Source: Stropharia rugosoannulata (taxonomy: Eukaryota > Basidiomycota > Agaricomycetes > Agaricales > Strophariaceae). Taken from it: DNA of 64,000 nucleotides. Numbering within the stretch: position 1 is the stretch's first letter; every line of letters starts with the position of its first letter. The notes under the pieces are model-generated. The model saw nothing but the letters and a program-made list of their open reading frames with translations. It searched no databases and had not been told where the DNA came from. Both the position numbers and the translations under genes were made by a program. Of the stretch, positions 12,169 through 22,689 are shown piece after piece. The stretch spans positions 1,178,001 to 1,242,000 of the forward strand of contig JANCIK010000008.1 of the NCBI GenBank assembly GCA_028532985.1. The letters are read 5' to 3'.

Positions 12169-14498
12169 GGTGGTGTTCGAGCGAGCAAGGTTTACTGAAG
12201 CTTGGCCGTTTTCGAGGGGTCGGTTCGTGAGAAAAGAATGAATGACGTTGATAAGGGCAGGCCAGTCCTGAAAGAATACAAGGGCAGACCGGAGTTGATC
12301 TGTCACCTTAGTATAGATTAGTACACACCTTGTTTTCCTGCCAAGTACAAGTTCCAGCTTGAGCTGGAGGTTCAATGTTCAAGCTTCAACCCGTTGTCAA
12401 TCAGATTACAAGTACAACAACATATACCGAACAGGGCAAAAACAAGGCACGGGAGCAATAGTATTCAGGCTCGGGAGCCTAGGGTTTATCCTTATTATAG
12501 CACCTAGTATGATAAGTTAGAAAACAGTCAGGAGATTAAGAGAAATAGAATGGAAAGCGTACTAACTAGACAAGACATTTGCCGCACCGCGCACAAAGAC
12601 AAGTGCCAACTACCGCCCAGCGGGGCATCCGAGATCATACGCCGCGCACCACCACGCACCTCAGTCATGCTCTTGGTACCTGATCGCCTCCACCTGTCCC
12701 TGACTTGCGAGACTCATGATATCCCAATGTCCCCTCTAACGACTACTCGTTAACAACCACACGGCTCCCGTTGCAAAACACCAGTGATAACGAACTTGTA
12801 CTTCCTTGATGCGTTGTTCCAAGGCATGCCCAAGAGGGCTACAGCAAAGGCACAAGTAAGAGGAGGTCAGGATTGGGGGAGCTCTTTCCAAATAAAATGA
12901 AAATAATATTGCAGATCGTTCTCTTTCCAAGTTATTTGACTGTTCATTAAAAGTAAGCTCAAGGTAGTCAAATGGGTCCAATAGCACTTGGACAGTCATC
13001 CATTCTTCCACAGTCCTTCACAACTTTCCGTGTCAGAGTCATACGCCACCGACACCCCATTCCGGGTCGAAAGCACCTGCGCTCAAACTTTCAAACCAGC
13101 GACTTGCCATTCCAGAGCGAGCAAGCTACTATTTAACTCACGCAAGCAGCAATGCCGTCCCTGCCCGCTGCCTCCCCGTCTCTTTGGTTTCCGGGCTGTA
13201 CTGCCCCAAGCACCGGCGCTCCCCTTCATCTTCGTGGTTTGTTCCACCTTCTCCGTGTCGCGCGGCTTCATTACCCCCTCCTCGCGTACATCCGCTTCCC
13301 TCCGGACATCTGACGCACCCAGAACCACAGCCAGGACCGACAACGCCTCCAGCTGCGCAAATACATCAGCACAACCGCCCTCCACGCGTTGTAACCCCCC
13401 GGACCTCCCACCCGCAATCCACGCGCGTATCAGTGCGCCGTGGCGCGAGGTCCACGCCACCGCGCGGGCGAGGAAGAGCACGGCGTTCTGTTCCCGCAGG
13501 GCGAAGGGTACTGCCGCACCCCTGTTAACCACCGCGCTAGGTGACAATTCCGCGTCTTCCTCCCGCGTGCCGTCCCTTCGCGTGTCTACCCTCAGCGTGT
13601 CCAACCCCTCTCCCCACTTTGCATACATCTGAGTTTCTTCGGGTCACGCTTTTATCGTCCAGCATCTACGATGCCACCTCTGCCTCTTATATCACATATC
13701 ACAATGCCACTCCCTTTCGTGTATACGCCTGAGCCCGGTGGCACCGCGCTTCTCGACACCTCGTGCTGGCACCTGAAGGCCCGTGCGCATAAGCGACGTG
13801 TCCCGGGCCCGACGCCCAAGGTCTGGCTCGCCCATGTTGCACATGAGGAAGAGCGCAGCGTTTCGAGTTCCAGATGCGCCGGACAAAGAGTCCCACTACG
13901 GCCTCAGTGTTAGCCTGCGCCTGCTCCTGCACCAACGATGAAGCCTATGGGGGAGACCCTGTGTGTGACGAAACTGCAGGCGGGCAATGTCGCAAGCGCT
14001 TGCCGAATCGTAAATGGCATGAAAACTCAAGTTGTGATGTATTCATAGTTACTGGATTAGTTACTGCAGGGTTCTAAGAGTTGGAGAAAAGTAGGCAGTA
14101 GCAGTAGGAAATGCGCAACGGCAGACTCAAATTTCTGAAAGTGACCGTGGAAATATGCTTATATATTGCATGACGTCAATACATCCTCCGTGAGCTTCAA
14201 GCACAAAGTCAAGTAGAGCGAAGTATATGTGATACGAGACGTTGTCAATATAATGGTTATAGGGTTTTCCCAGCCCTCCTCAAGCTATGCTATCTCCTGC
14301 GTTGAATCGTTGGTCCTTATCAGCTCTTACAGTGTTTTACCCCAGTGAGGTCTAGTACTGCTCTTTCTTGCTTTCTAGACCCCCTGCGGCTTACCTTGCT
14401 TATTACACGTCCTGCCACTTAACTCGTTCTTTCGACGGTGAGGTAAATACCACTCAACTTCTTGAAATAAATACTACAAATACTGAAGCTGGTTCTAG
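12169..14498. other. Intergenic; contains a GC-rich island
   Basis: No confident gene was found. 13000-13930 is clearly richer in G+C than its surroundings and carries opposing open frames, listed separately. A dispersed repeat lies at about 14222-14261. The remaining sequence shows no splice-consistent coding pattern. Confidence 0.45.
13083..13628 (-). other. GC-rich open frame of uncertain strand
   Basis: The minus strand is open for 181 codons. The plus strand is open over much the same interval (12988-13632, 214 codons). The minus translation is Ala/Arg/Gly/Glu-rich with a plausible helical middle and a basic C-terminus. The plus translation is Pro/Ser/Arg-rich. Neither shows a known motif. 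High GC makes stop codons rare, so both may be chance. Confidence 0.2.
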
Positions 14499-16166
14499 TT
14501 AGCTGGTAATGTCGGTGGGATGCGGGATCCCTTCCCTTACTGGAAAAGCATATTCGCGAACACGTGGAGCCCTGCTAGTGGTGTACGTAAACTGGATATC
14601 TACCTCTTCAAATGCAAGAGAATCAGGGCAGTTAGTATTGACCAGGCTGTCTTCTTTCGACACTCTTTGTATATGAACACTCTTTAGCCGGCCACGACGG
14701 CTCTCCACGAAGCTGCGTATTTGTTCATCAGAGAAGTCGGTCGGAAGTGCACATCGGAATGATGATAAATAGGGTGCTAAGGATCGGTCTTCGCCTCCCA
14801 GAATAAACAAGGACAGAAAGTCATCGTCTAGGTGCAATGATTGGTCGTCTTGCAACAGTCGAGGCTTCCTTAGACCGTCCGCTGTGAGTATAATCGTCCT
14901 GAGCTCCCCTCCGGAGCATACACACTCAATGAACTGTGCGCGGGTGAGATATGTTGGATCAAGAGCCAGAATGTTCAATGATGGGATGATCCGCCGGAGG
15001 AAGGGCAGCATTGCCGCTGCCTCAGATGCGATGATCTTTGCTGCAATAAGGGTCGGCATTTCCAGGGCTTCCAGGAGACCGGATACGTCACTGCTTGTTC
15101 CAGTGATGGTTACGCTCAAATCTGAAAGGTGAAGGAGAGGTATAGAGGCGGGCACGGAATGTGCGCCAGCATCGTGCATTGAAGGAGCCTGACGTTGGAT
15201 GTACTTCATATCAAAAGCAAGCTGCTCAAGGAGAGGGCACTTGATAAGAAGACGTGCAAGATTGCGAAAGGAAGACCAGTTCACGTCGTGCAAATACAGC
15301 GATGTCAGCCCAGAGAAGGCCCGTGATGATACGCTGTTGAGTTCATCGACCTGTCTCGCACCGTAAATAGCGACAGATCTCAAGTACTGCGCACGGAGGA
15401 GACCGCATACGGTCCAATCTAGCTCTGAAAAGTTTGCGCTTTGGGCGGGGAGGCTGACGGTATGCAGACGCGGAACATCGCTTTCCCCTAGAGCTTGAAT
15501 ACGACTGAGTCCAGCCTTGATGTCATCCATGTGCAGATGTATGGCGCCCCAGCGATGTGAAATGGGAACGATCAGATCAAGAACCTGTTGGAGTTGATCG
15601 TTTCCGAGGCTCGTATTGAAGTTCTGCATGAAGATGGTGATGTCCAATGTACTGCTTCCAGACCGCCGCAGCCACTCAGCCACAGCCTCCAGCCTACGCT
15701 GCATGGCTCGTGCAACTATTTCTTCATTCCGCAGCGTCTGCCAGGAGTGCGATCTGTAGTAATGGTTATAGACGGGGATGGATATATGGATTGACGACCA
15801 CAGGAGAGGTGTTTGTAGAGCGATGGCACGCCAGAGACTGCATACATGTGTGAGTAGGATTGGGCACTCCTTGACATCGATGGGAGCGCCGTTGCTTCGA
15901 GGAAGACAGCGCAGGAAGATTTCTTGGATCACAAACACGGGTAGGCGTCGAATGGGCGCTATCAGCGCATTGTTCTCTTTGACCTTTTGCTGAAGCGCTG
16001 CGTATTTCTCCTGTAGTGCAAGATACCTGGCATGGGATGCGTTGGCCTTCTCTTGAAGAGCTTGCATTTCGGGTGAGAGTTGATCGAGGAAGGCATGTAT
16101 TTGCTGTATCTCTTGCTCTGTTGCGCCATAGTTGGTGTGAAGACGAGAGGAAATATTTTCAACCAT
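14499..16166 (-). CDS. F-box protein with N-terminal coiled coil
   Basis: A single-exon frame of 555 aa from a true ATG at 16166. Residues about 15-65 are a Gln/Glu/Ala-rich coiled coil (ALQEKYAALQQKVKENN). The F-box follows at about 70-110 (APIRRLPVFVIQEIFLRCLP), then ILLTHVCSLWRAIALQTPLLW, the characteristic follow-on of this family. The remainder is a leucine-rich substrate-binding region. The N-terminus lacks the DLLxTNRxP motif seen in the other two F-box genes here, so a small upstream exon may be missing. It is expected to act as a Skp1-binding substrate receptor of an SCF ubiquitin ligase; the target is unknown. Confidence 0.85.
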   Translation of the reverse strand: MVENISSRLHTNYGATEQEIQQIHAFLDQLSPEMQALQEKANASHARYLALQEKYAALQQKVKENNALIAPIRRLPVFVIQEIFLRCLPRSNGAPIDVKECPILLTHVCSLWRAIALQTPLLWSSIHISIPVYNHYYRSHSWQTLRNEEIVARAMQRRLEAVAEWLRRSGSSTLDITIFMQNFNTSLGNDQLQQVLDLIVPISHRWGAIHLHMDDIKAGLSRIQALGESDVPRLHTVSLPAQSANFSELDWTVCGLLRAQYLRSVAIYGARQVDELNSVSSRAFSGLTSLYLHDVNWSSFRNLARLLIKCPLLEQLAFDMKYIQRQAPSMHDAGAHSVPASIPLLHLSDLSVTITGTSSDVSGLLEALEMPTLIAAKIIASEAAAMLPFLRRIIPSLNILALDPTYLTRAQFIECVCSGGELRTIILTADGLRKPRLLQDDQSLHLDDDFLSLFILGGEDRSLAPYLSSFRCALPTDFSDEQIRSFVESRRGRLKSVHIQRVSKEDSLVNTNCPDSLAFEEVDIQFTYTTSRAPRVREYAFPVREGIPHPTDITS

Positions 16167-16718
16167 GCTGCTGAGCTCGCTGGCAACTGGAGCTATGCAT
16201 GCGTGGAGAAGAAGGAAGATACGGAGCGTCTGTTCTCCAAATTAGACTGTCTATCAAAATCGTGATGAGAAAAAGTTTTGTGAGAACAATCACGTTTTAC
16301 TCCCACAGTGCATTTGTTCCGCGTCCATGGCTTCCAGTGAAAAGCACATGGTACGCCTACTAGTACACCGGACTCGTTAGCGCTTACACGAGTAATATTA
16401 AAAACCTGCACAGCTTGGAAGAATAACCCGACTCTGCGTATGCGCTAAAATGTCCTGGAATCATGTTGAGGTCGCTACTACACTAAGACTACTTGGTAAC
16501 CAAGCCGATAATATGTAATAAAAAAACGACGTCTATTTTTATCCGTCCAAGCTTTGCTTTGCTTTGAGATCGTGACACAAGTACCGTTTTAGCCATTCCT
16601 TTGTTTTCTTTGTATTAATATAAGGCCGCCTTTTAACTGCTTGATAAATTTTCGCCCAATTGTTGTATATTTAAGGACCTCCCCTGCACCCTGTCTGCAG
16701 ACAAACGATCCCCCCAAG
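16167..16718. other. Intergenic, probable divergent promoter region
   Basis: These 552 bases separate the start codons of the F-box gene (minus) and the PAH gene (plus). The right half is AT-rich and includes a tttgctttgctttg run. No gene was seen. Confidence 0.4.
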
Positions 16719-17348
16719 ATGGTCCCACATGCAAATATGAATGGCAGCGCCGCCAATCCCGCCACCCACCCAAGAGTACCCACCTTCATTCCAGCAAGAC
16801 CTTTGCTGCCACCCGTAGCCATCATGGTACGCGACGTATCTGAAATAGGACCGCATCTTGCCCTTCTTAACCGCCCCATTGTCAACCTCCCTCCCCATCG
16901 CGCAACGCTCGTATTTGTTTTGAAAGTATCAAAGTGGATTGATGACGTTCAGGTAGGGCTGAGCGATAGGCCAGACCTTTTCAAGGAACTCGTTGACATG
17001 GTCCTTGAAGGACTGCCAGAGGCGGTAGAGAGGCCTGACTTTCGTACCCGCATCGAGTATCTGTTAGGAGGGAATGAAAGGCTGATTCAAAGCTTTTATG
17101 CCCTTATTATGCCCCCGATAGATTATGCTGACCCGAATATGAACCTGAACATGGGCGGAATGCTAATGCCAGGACAAGCGGCGCTCGCACAGCACGGTTT
17201 GAGGAATGGGCAGACTCCGGAATCTGAGGTACGACCATGTGTCTTCAGCGTGAAGTTTTTCTGACATGATATTATATGTGCGTCTCCGAACTATCGCTAG
17301 ATGCCTTTGGCGGATACCGCCCCTCAGCAATCCAACTTTCAATTCTGA
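16719..17348 (+). CDS. Small protein with one Sin3-like PAH domain
   Basis: Two exons, 16719-17228 and 17301-17348, joined by a phase-0 intron of 72 nt, give 185 aa. The first 55 residues or so are Pro/Ala-rich. Residues about 70-135 fit a paired amphipathic helix: a first helix with VSKWIDDVQVGLSDRPDLFK, then a second with RTRIEYLLGGNERLIQSFYALIMPP. This matches the PAH layout (helix, hydrophobic pairs, then a leucine-containing helix ending in a Pro pair) of Sin3. The rest is a short Asn/Met/Gln-rich tail. Sin3 has several PAH domains plus a histone-deacetylase-interacting region, and none of that is present. By inference it may bind repressor peptides as Sin3 does. An alternative is a chance resemblance of a helical protein. 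Confidence 0.6.
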
Positions 17349-19130
17349 GCCGCCAACACGAAGTTTTAACAGACAGGACACGGTATACACGCTACAGGAA
17401 TATGTTCTGCCTGATTTCAATGAAGACTGACATATACGATGGGAGACTTTCTTTTCATAAATTCATTAATGTTCTTAGAGTTCGCAAAAAATGTCAGGCC
17501 CAAATTAAGTATTACAGGTACTCTTCTTAGATTAGCTCACGGTATTAGACATATACCCCATAGGATTGACGTAGTCAGTAAAGTGCATAGACAATGTATT
17601 TGAAATACTTCTGGCTATACCGTACTTGTATTTACATGCGCGGCAATTATCCAGTTTTGTCCTACCAGTGAATTTTTATCTGCACACGCAACGAGTTGGC
17701 AACGAGCAACTAAAAATAGCTATAGCGACCTAATCCCCTGAGGTAGAATCAGAAAAACCTCGGCCACCAGACATTCCACAGGAGTTTGGTATGATATCCG
17801 AAGAACTCTTATTTGTACCACTTCTCACAGAACTACATATTGGAGCTCCGATATCAGCTATTTTTTCTGCCATTGTCAGATTCCTTCCACTACGTTCTTT
17901 AACTGAAAGCTACTATGATCGCAACAAAGTCTTTCTTTCTAATAATAATATCAGTAGCCGTGCAGTCCGACGTGTCAAATGCTAATGTACGTATGTATCT
18001 TCCTCTTTGTTGCTGACATATGCAGGCGTATCAACAATAGTATTGGAATTCCGCCATATAGACAATGCATGAGTATGATGCATACATAGTCTAAGTATAT
18101 TTAGAACTGAATTACAAATCAGTAGTTCCGGTTCAAGGGCTGTCAAGGTCACAATTCACACTTTAGGGACATTGTCATGTCCCGATAGTTCTGACATACT
18201 TGTTAACTTGTTTTATACATAGTAAGCAGTGGGTAGTTTTGCAAGGAATCGAGTCAAACGTCAAGAGTAATTAAGGGATGTGTATGTGGTGCTGCCCACA
18301 TGCTCCTGGTACTCGGGCGGCGGGCCGTAGTCTTTTTCTGCAGCGCTACTATAGTTGGACGCATTGGGAAAATAGGCATTTAAGCACTGAGCGCTGTGTC
18401 ACCCCGCTGACAGTGATTGACATCAGAGTGAGTAAGTACATATGTGCTTGGTTACTCGCTCTGAGTTCCCTCTGGATACAGACCTATTGGGTGTAGTATG
18501 GTATTGTATCTAACGTCGCAATACATCACTAATGTAATCGAGCAAAGATTTCGACTGCGTGTACCTGTGTTCTGGCTCACCGAACGAAATATTATATGTA
18601 CAGAGAACGGTACAGGAAGTTCCAGTGTACATTTATGTATAGGAGGTGCAGAGCCGTGTCTGGTTCGCTTTTATTCCATGCAAGGATAGCATTGGCCATC
18701 ATGAAAGTGCCCCCTTGCGGAATTTCAATCACACGGAGAATACGACATCTCAGCACATTATATATTGCTGCACCAGTGAGTATTTATACCCTCTAGTCTC
18801 GTTCTCATCGTTAAACATACTTCTTCCGTTTGACATTATAAGCGATGTGAATTATCAGAGTCATATTCAGTAATAATAATCATTCATCTTCGTGTTCGTA
18901 TGTAGGTGTTCCTGCAGCCTCGGAATACAGGGTGGGTGGCTATTTATGGAAAAGACGTTAACCACGTTATACATAACAGGCTGGGACGTTTCATCATGGA
19001 CTAAGCCTTATGGGGAACGAGAGAAAGAACCAATTTTGAATGGGTGAAGTTTATTAAAGATGAGGCTATCAGTCGACGTTGTGCAATTGCATTGCAGAAC
19101 CCCGCTTTGTCCTGTGTTCTCGAAGAGCCC
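17349..19130. other. Intergenic, no gene seen
   Basis: Short frames only, the longest 76 codons, with no recognisable domain or exon chain. Composition is AT-rich. Confidence 0.45.
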
Positions 19131-21320
19131 ATGATGCCGGACATTAACCTCTTGTAAGCACTGGATCCACGGATTCCCTGAAATAGTGTCTTGACTTGTG
19201 CTGCGAGACAAGATTTGGGCCTATCCTCATCGGCGTGTTCTTGAACATGATCCTTTATGGGGTACGTAAGCTTTGCCATGTCATCGCCGTTGCTGGCATG
19301 AGGAGAGACGTTGACGCGCCTTCTGTAGGTCCTACTTGCTCAGGTAATTTGAGGCACGGAAATTGTACTTTAATACAATTTGACACCTTCATAGATGTAC
19401 CAGTATTATGTAACGTACAGGAGACGGTGGGTTTGCTGTATTCTCTTTATGTTTCGCGCAGTGGTGTACTGATGCATGCCTTGAAATTTCAGAGATGCGC
19501 CTTGGATCAAGTACTTGGTATGTCTGCTATACCCGATTAGCGCATGTAGAGACCCCTCAACACACCATGACGCGTGGCATAGATATACTATCTCTTTGTA
19601 ATGGAGACATTCAACACCGCGGCCGACATGTCGATCATTTACCAGCCACTCGTTACAAACTTTGGTCCGTATGCGTACCATATATGCCTGCTGACGTGCA
19701 CTCATTTGTAACATAGGTCGGCCAGAGGCAACCACATTCTTTCCCACTAGTGAGTCGTCTCGCCCAATGTTACTCTTCCGATGTCCAGTAACAGATGTCC
19801 TGTCCAGTGTTTGCTGCACGTATGTTTCCATATGCACCTCCGTCAACTGTTTTGAGCTAATAATCCATAAAACAGAGCCTGTGATGGTTGTAAGTGACTC
19901 GAGTACCGCATAGTATATTAAGCTTCTACTTGAACTCATGATAAACATCATTTAGGTTGCTGTATCTACTCCGATACAACTTTTTTTCGCATGGAGGATA
20001 TGGCTCCTGACCAACTCTATTCTGTTGGTGTTCATAGTTTTTGTACTGGCTATGGTCTCTCTGGGTAGCTTTCTTTTTACCAAGGGCACCTCACTCACTC
20101 TAAATGACTGAACAAATATTTGCATGCCTACAGGCGGAGGAATCTGTACTACCGTGTTTGTCGTCAAGATTGACCTGCTCTTCTCCCGGAAGCCCGAGAC
20201 AACCGTGCCTGCACTCGTTTGGTTCCTTTCTGCATGCGCCGCGGATGTTGTTATTGCGGGTGTTCTGGTCGTTGCTTTGGCGAGTCGCTTTCTGCACAGG
20301 TGAAATGCTATTTGAGTTAAACTAATGATTGCTCTTCAAAGTCCAGGCGCAAGACAGGCTTTGCCGTCACTGACGACGCGATTACACGGATAATTCGTAG
20401 TAAGTACTTCTGATGGTTTCTGATGGGTTATTTTACCTGTCTTGATGCTGATTTTTTAAACCCCTTTAGCGACGGTGCAGACGGGACTATTGACGTATGT
20501 CCTGAAACAAGAATCTATGCCATACTTTAACCTTCGCCATATAGGGCATTCTTTGCTATTTTTGACGTGGTATTCTTCCTATGTAAGTTGGCATCTATTA
20601 AGCAGTCAGTACTCTTTCTAACCTCCGTGCCATGTGAACAGCACTTCCGGTAAGATTCATGTTTCCCATTTTTAATGCAACAGCTAAACTAATGCGACAC
20701 CTGTAGGATTTCACATTGTTCGTAACCCACATTCTAAATAATTGGGACTCGCAGCTGATACACAGACAGAAACTTTGTGTACGACCTTGCTCTTGCAAAG
20801 CTTTATTCCAACTGCGTGATGTCCAGCCTCAACGCCAGACCAAGCTTGCGCCCCAAAGACTCAGTTCATCTGGGACAAGAAGGGCCTTCGTCTAGTGGCA
20901 GTCGGGGACAAAATAACACTGGAGTATGCCCTTACTTACCCAAGTGTTCACTATGATAATTTTCTTTGCTATGATTTTAGGATATAGCGTTTATATCTCC
21001 TACGGTACGTCGACTACTCTAAGAAAGTCCATAAGCCCACTTACAAAGCTAACACGTACATATATTATTTATTGTATGCTACACAGAACGGTCTTGGCAC
21101 ATACGAGATGGACGCGCGCAGTGCGCTAGCATATACACCATCTGATATGGAGTACGGTGAAGTTGTCACGGTCACCAAGGTAAGTTATCATCTTAGGTTA
21201 CTATTTCTTCTACAAATTTGTATCCCCAGATGCTTATATCTACGTCTTCAGATCGTGGAGACAAAGCTCGATCCAATGGGTGTAATTCAAGTGCATAAAA
21301 CCCCCACCGAGACTCAGTAA
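19131..21320 (+). CDS. DUF6534-type seven-helix membrane protein, 19 exons
   Basis: Exons: 19131-19153, 19213-19261, 19329-19343, 19395-19426, 19493-19517, 19583-19664, 19717-19749, 19875-19888, 19956-20064, 20134-20299, 20347-20399, 20470-20494, 20545-20582, 20642-20649, 20707-20717, 20770-20923, 20981-21004, 21087-21179 and 21252-21320. They sum to 1023 nt (340 aa) with the frame closing. Family landmarks appear in order: FGPILIGVFLNMILYG helix, Gln-Met-Tyr loop, LFVMETFNTAADMSIIYQ helix, STPIQLFFAWRI, a Gly-rich helix, RRKTGFAVTDDAITRIIR, TVQTGLLT, and LAKLYSNCVMSSLNAR ending the last helix. A 100-residue polar tail follows. Exons of 8, 11, 14 and 15 nt are unusual. Some boundaries rest on family pattern alone, especially the 14-nt exon with a 125-nt intron before it. 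Function unknown. Confidence 0.85.
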
Positions 21321-22689
21321 TGAGCTCTATTAGAGGTAGAATAAGTTTATAAAAGAGAATTTGGTGTACTTGAACGACCGTTTAATCTTTGTTGACTGAG
21401 TATTGCTATTGCCGATTTGGGTTGTATCTGCGCTCCAATTCCAGCATGTCCACAGTCGGGGCAAGCTCCTGACCTCAGCAAGCCCGGTTGTAAATGGAAT
21501 GACATGCACTCGAACTCTTGCTTTTGTTGGAAGCATTGGGCATAGATTTTATTAGCTACAATTTAGGCTCATATTTAATAATTTATTAGCTATATGATTA
21601 GGCCTTGATAGAGGTCGTTTATAACTTCACATTGGGACATTTAAATCGTCAGCCGTGCGAATTGATTACACTCTCTGATCGCGGCATGTTCGGCAAGATA
21701 ATACTCAAGTACTTATCAGATTTGTTATGACGTAAGTTATCATCAACGCCTGATCAAAAGCTCTTGTTTGGCATTTCCTTCTCATGCTATCAAAATACGC
21801 GTACATTTCCGATGGCTGAATCAAGGCTGGCGCTAAATGTTCGTTTTCTGTCCCATCGATATGGCACCTGCTACGATGCCAACTTTGAATAACTGTTGTA
21901 GCTCAAGCCCCTTTCTCCTCTATAGAAATCGACCATGGCGGATCCATTATCACCCTTGAAGCCTTGTTCATGTGCTCTCGTTATCAACATCCTGCTGACA
22001 TCCCACCAGTCTCTTCTAAATTCGATTGCTTTCTTTTGAGGTTGAGAATCGCTTTTACTCTGCAACTTTATTTTGCAATGGATTCAGTCTCGAAAACGGC
22101 ACCAGGACTATCATGATCATCTCTTCTTCGAGCCGTCCACTGGGACACCTCCTGCTCATACGGTTGTCGTCCCATTGTGTTACCAATTCTAACCATGAAT
22201 CGCTTACCTTCGTATGCAATTGGGCGGTTAAAGGCGGTTAACGTGTATGCATTCTATTCTCTCACCATATCGACATTGACACTTTTTACCAACTGCAAAT
22301 AGTAACATCTCGTTCCACGTCACTGAAGCGTTGCTGAAACTAAAGCTTGAAAGACACTGGATCATCAGACAACTCAGTTCACAGACCCTTGGTGATGTGA
22401 TGAACATGCTAGCAGCTTTGGTGACAAACAACAACCCAAATAAAATCGATTCAATACCCATTCATGGTGCTAGTATGTAAGCCCACCGACCAAAATGCGA
22501 GATCCGAAAATAGGTCCGCGCTTTTATCAACGCTATCTAAAGAATGCATGAGAAAATTGGTGAGGTGATGATACATCTGCATAATCCTCTTCTGATACGA
22601 GTATATACCGGCCCAGAGTCGTTGCACCGGGTGGCAACAGCGGTTAGCCACACTCTCCCTTCAACTTGGAACTAGACACATTGGACGAA
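21321..22689. other. Intergenic with two coding-like remnants
   Basis: A minus-strand stretch at 21871-22065 reads as a protein-like segment (FRRDWWDVSRMLITRAHEQG) without a start codon. A plus-strand stretch at about 22295-22484 reads as a helical segment (LKLKLERHWIIRQLSSQ) followed by a stop. Neither belongs to a gene model I could complete. Both may be parts of decayed genes of unknown family. Confidence 0.3.

Noticed and set aside
12169..12375. N-terminal extension of the first F-box protein to 12375
   Set aside because: The extended frame begins with TTG, not ATG, and the family N-terminal motif starts at the ATG at 12168.
20924..20956. Second DUF6534 gene ending at TGA 20956
   Set aside because: A donor at 20924 leads to three more in-frame exons encoding a tail ending at 21320, so the TGA is intronic.
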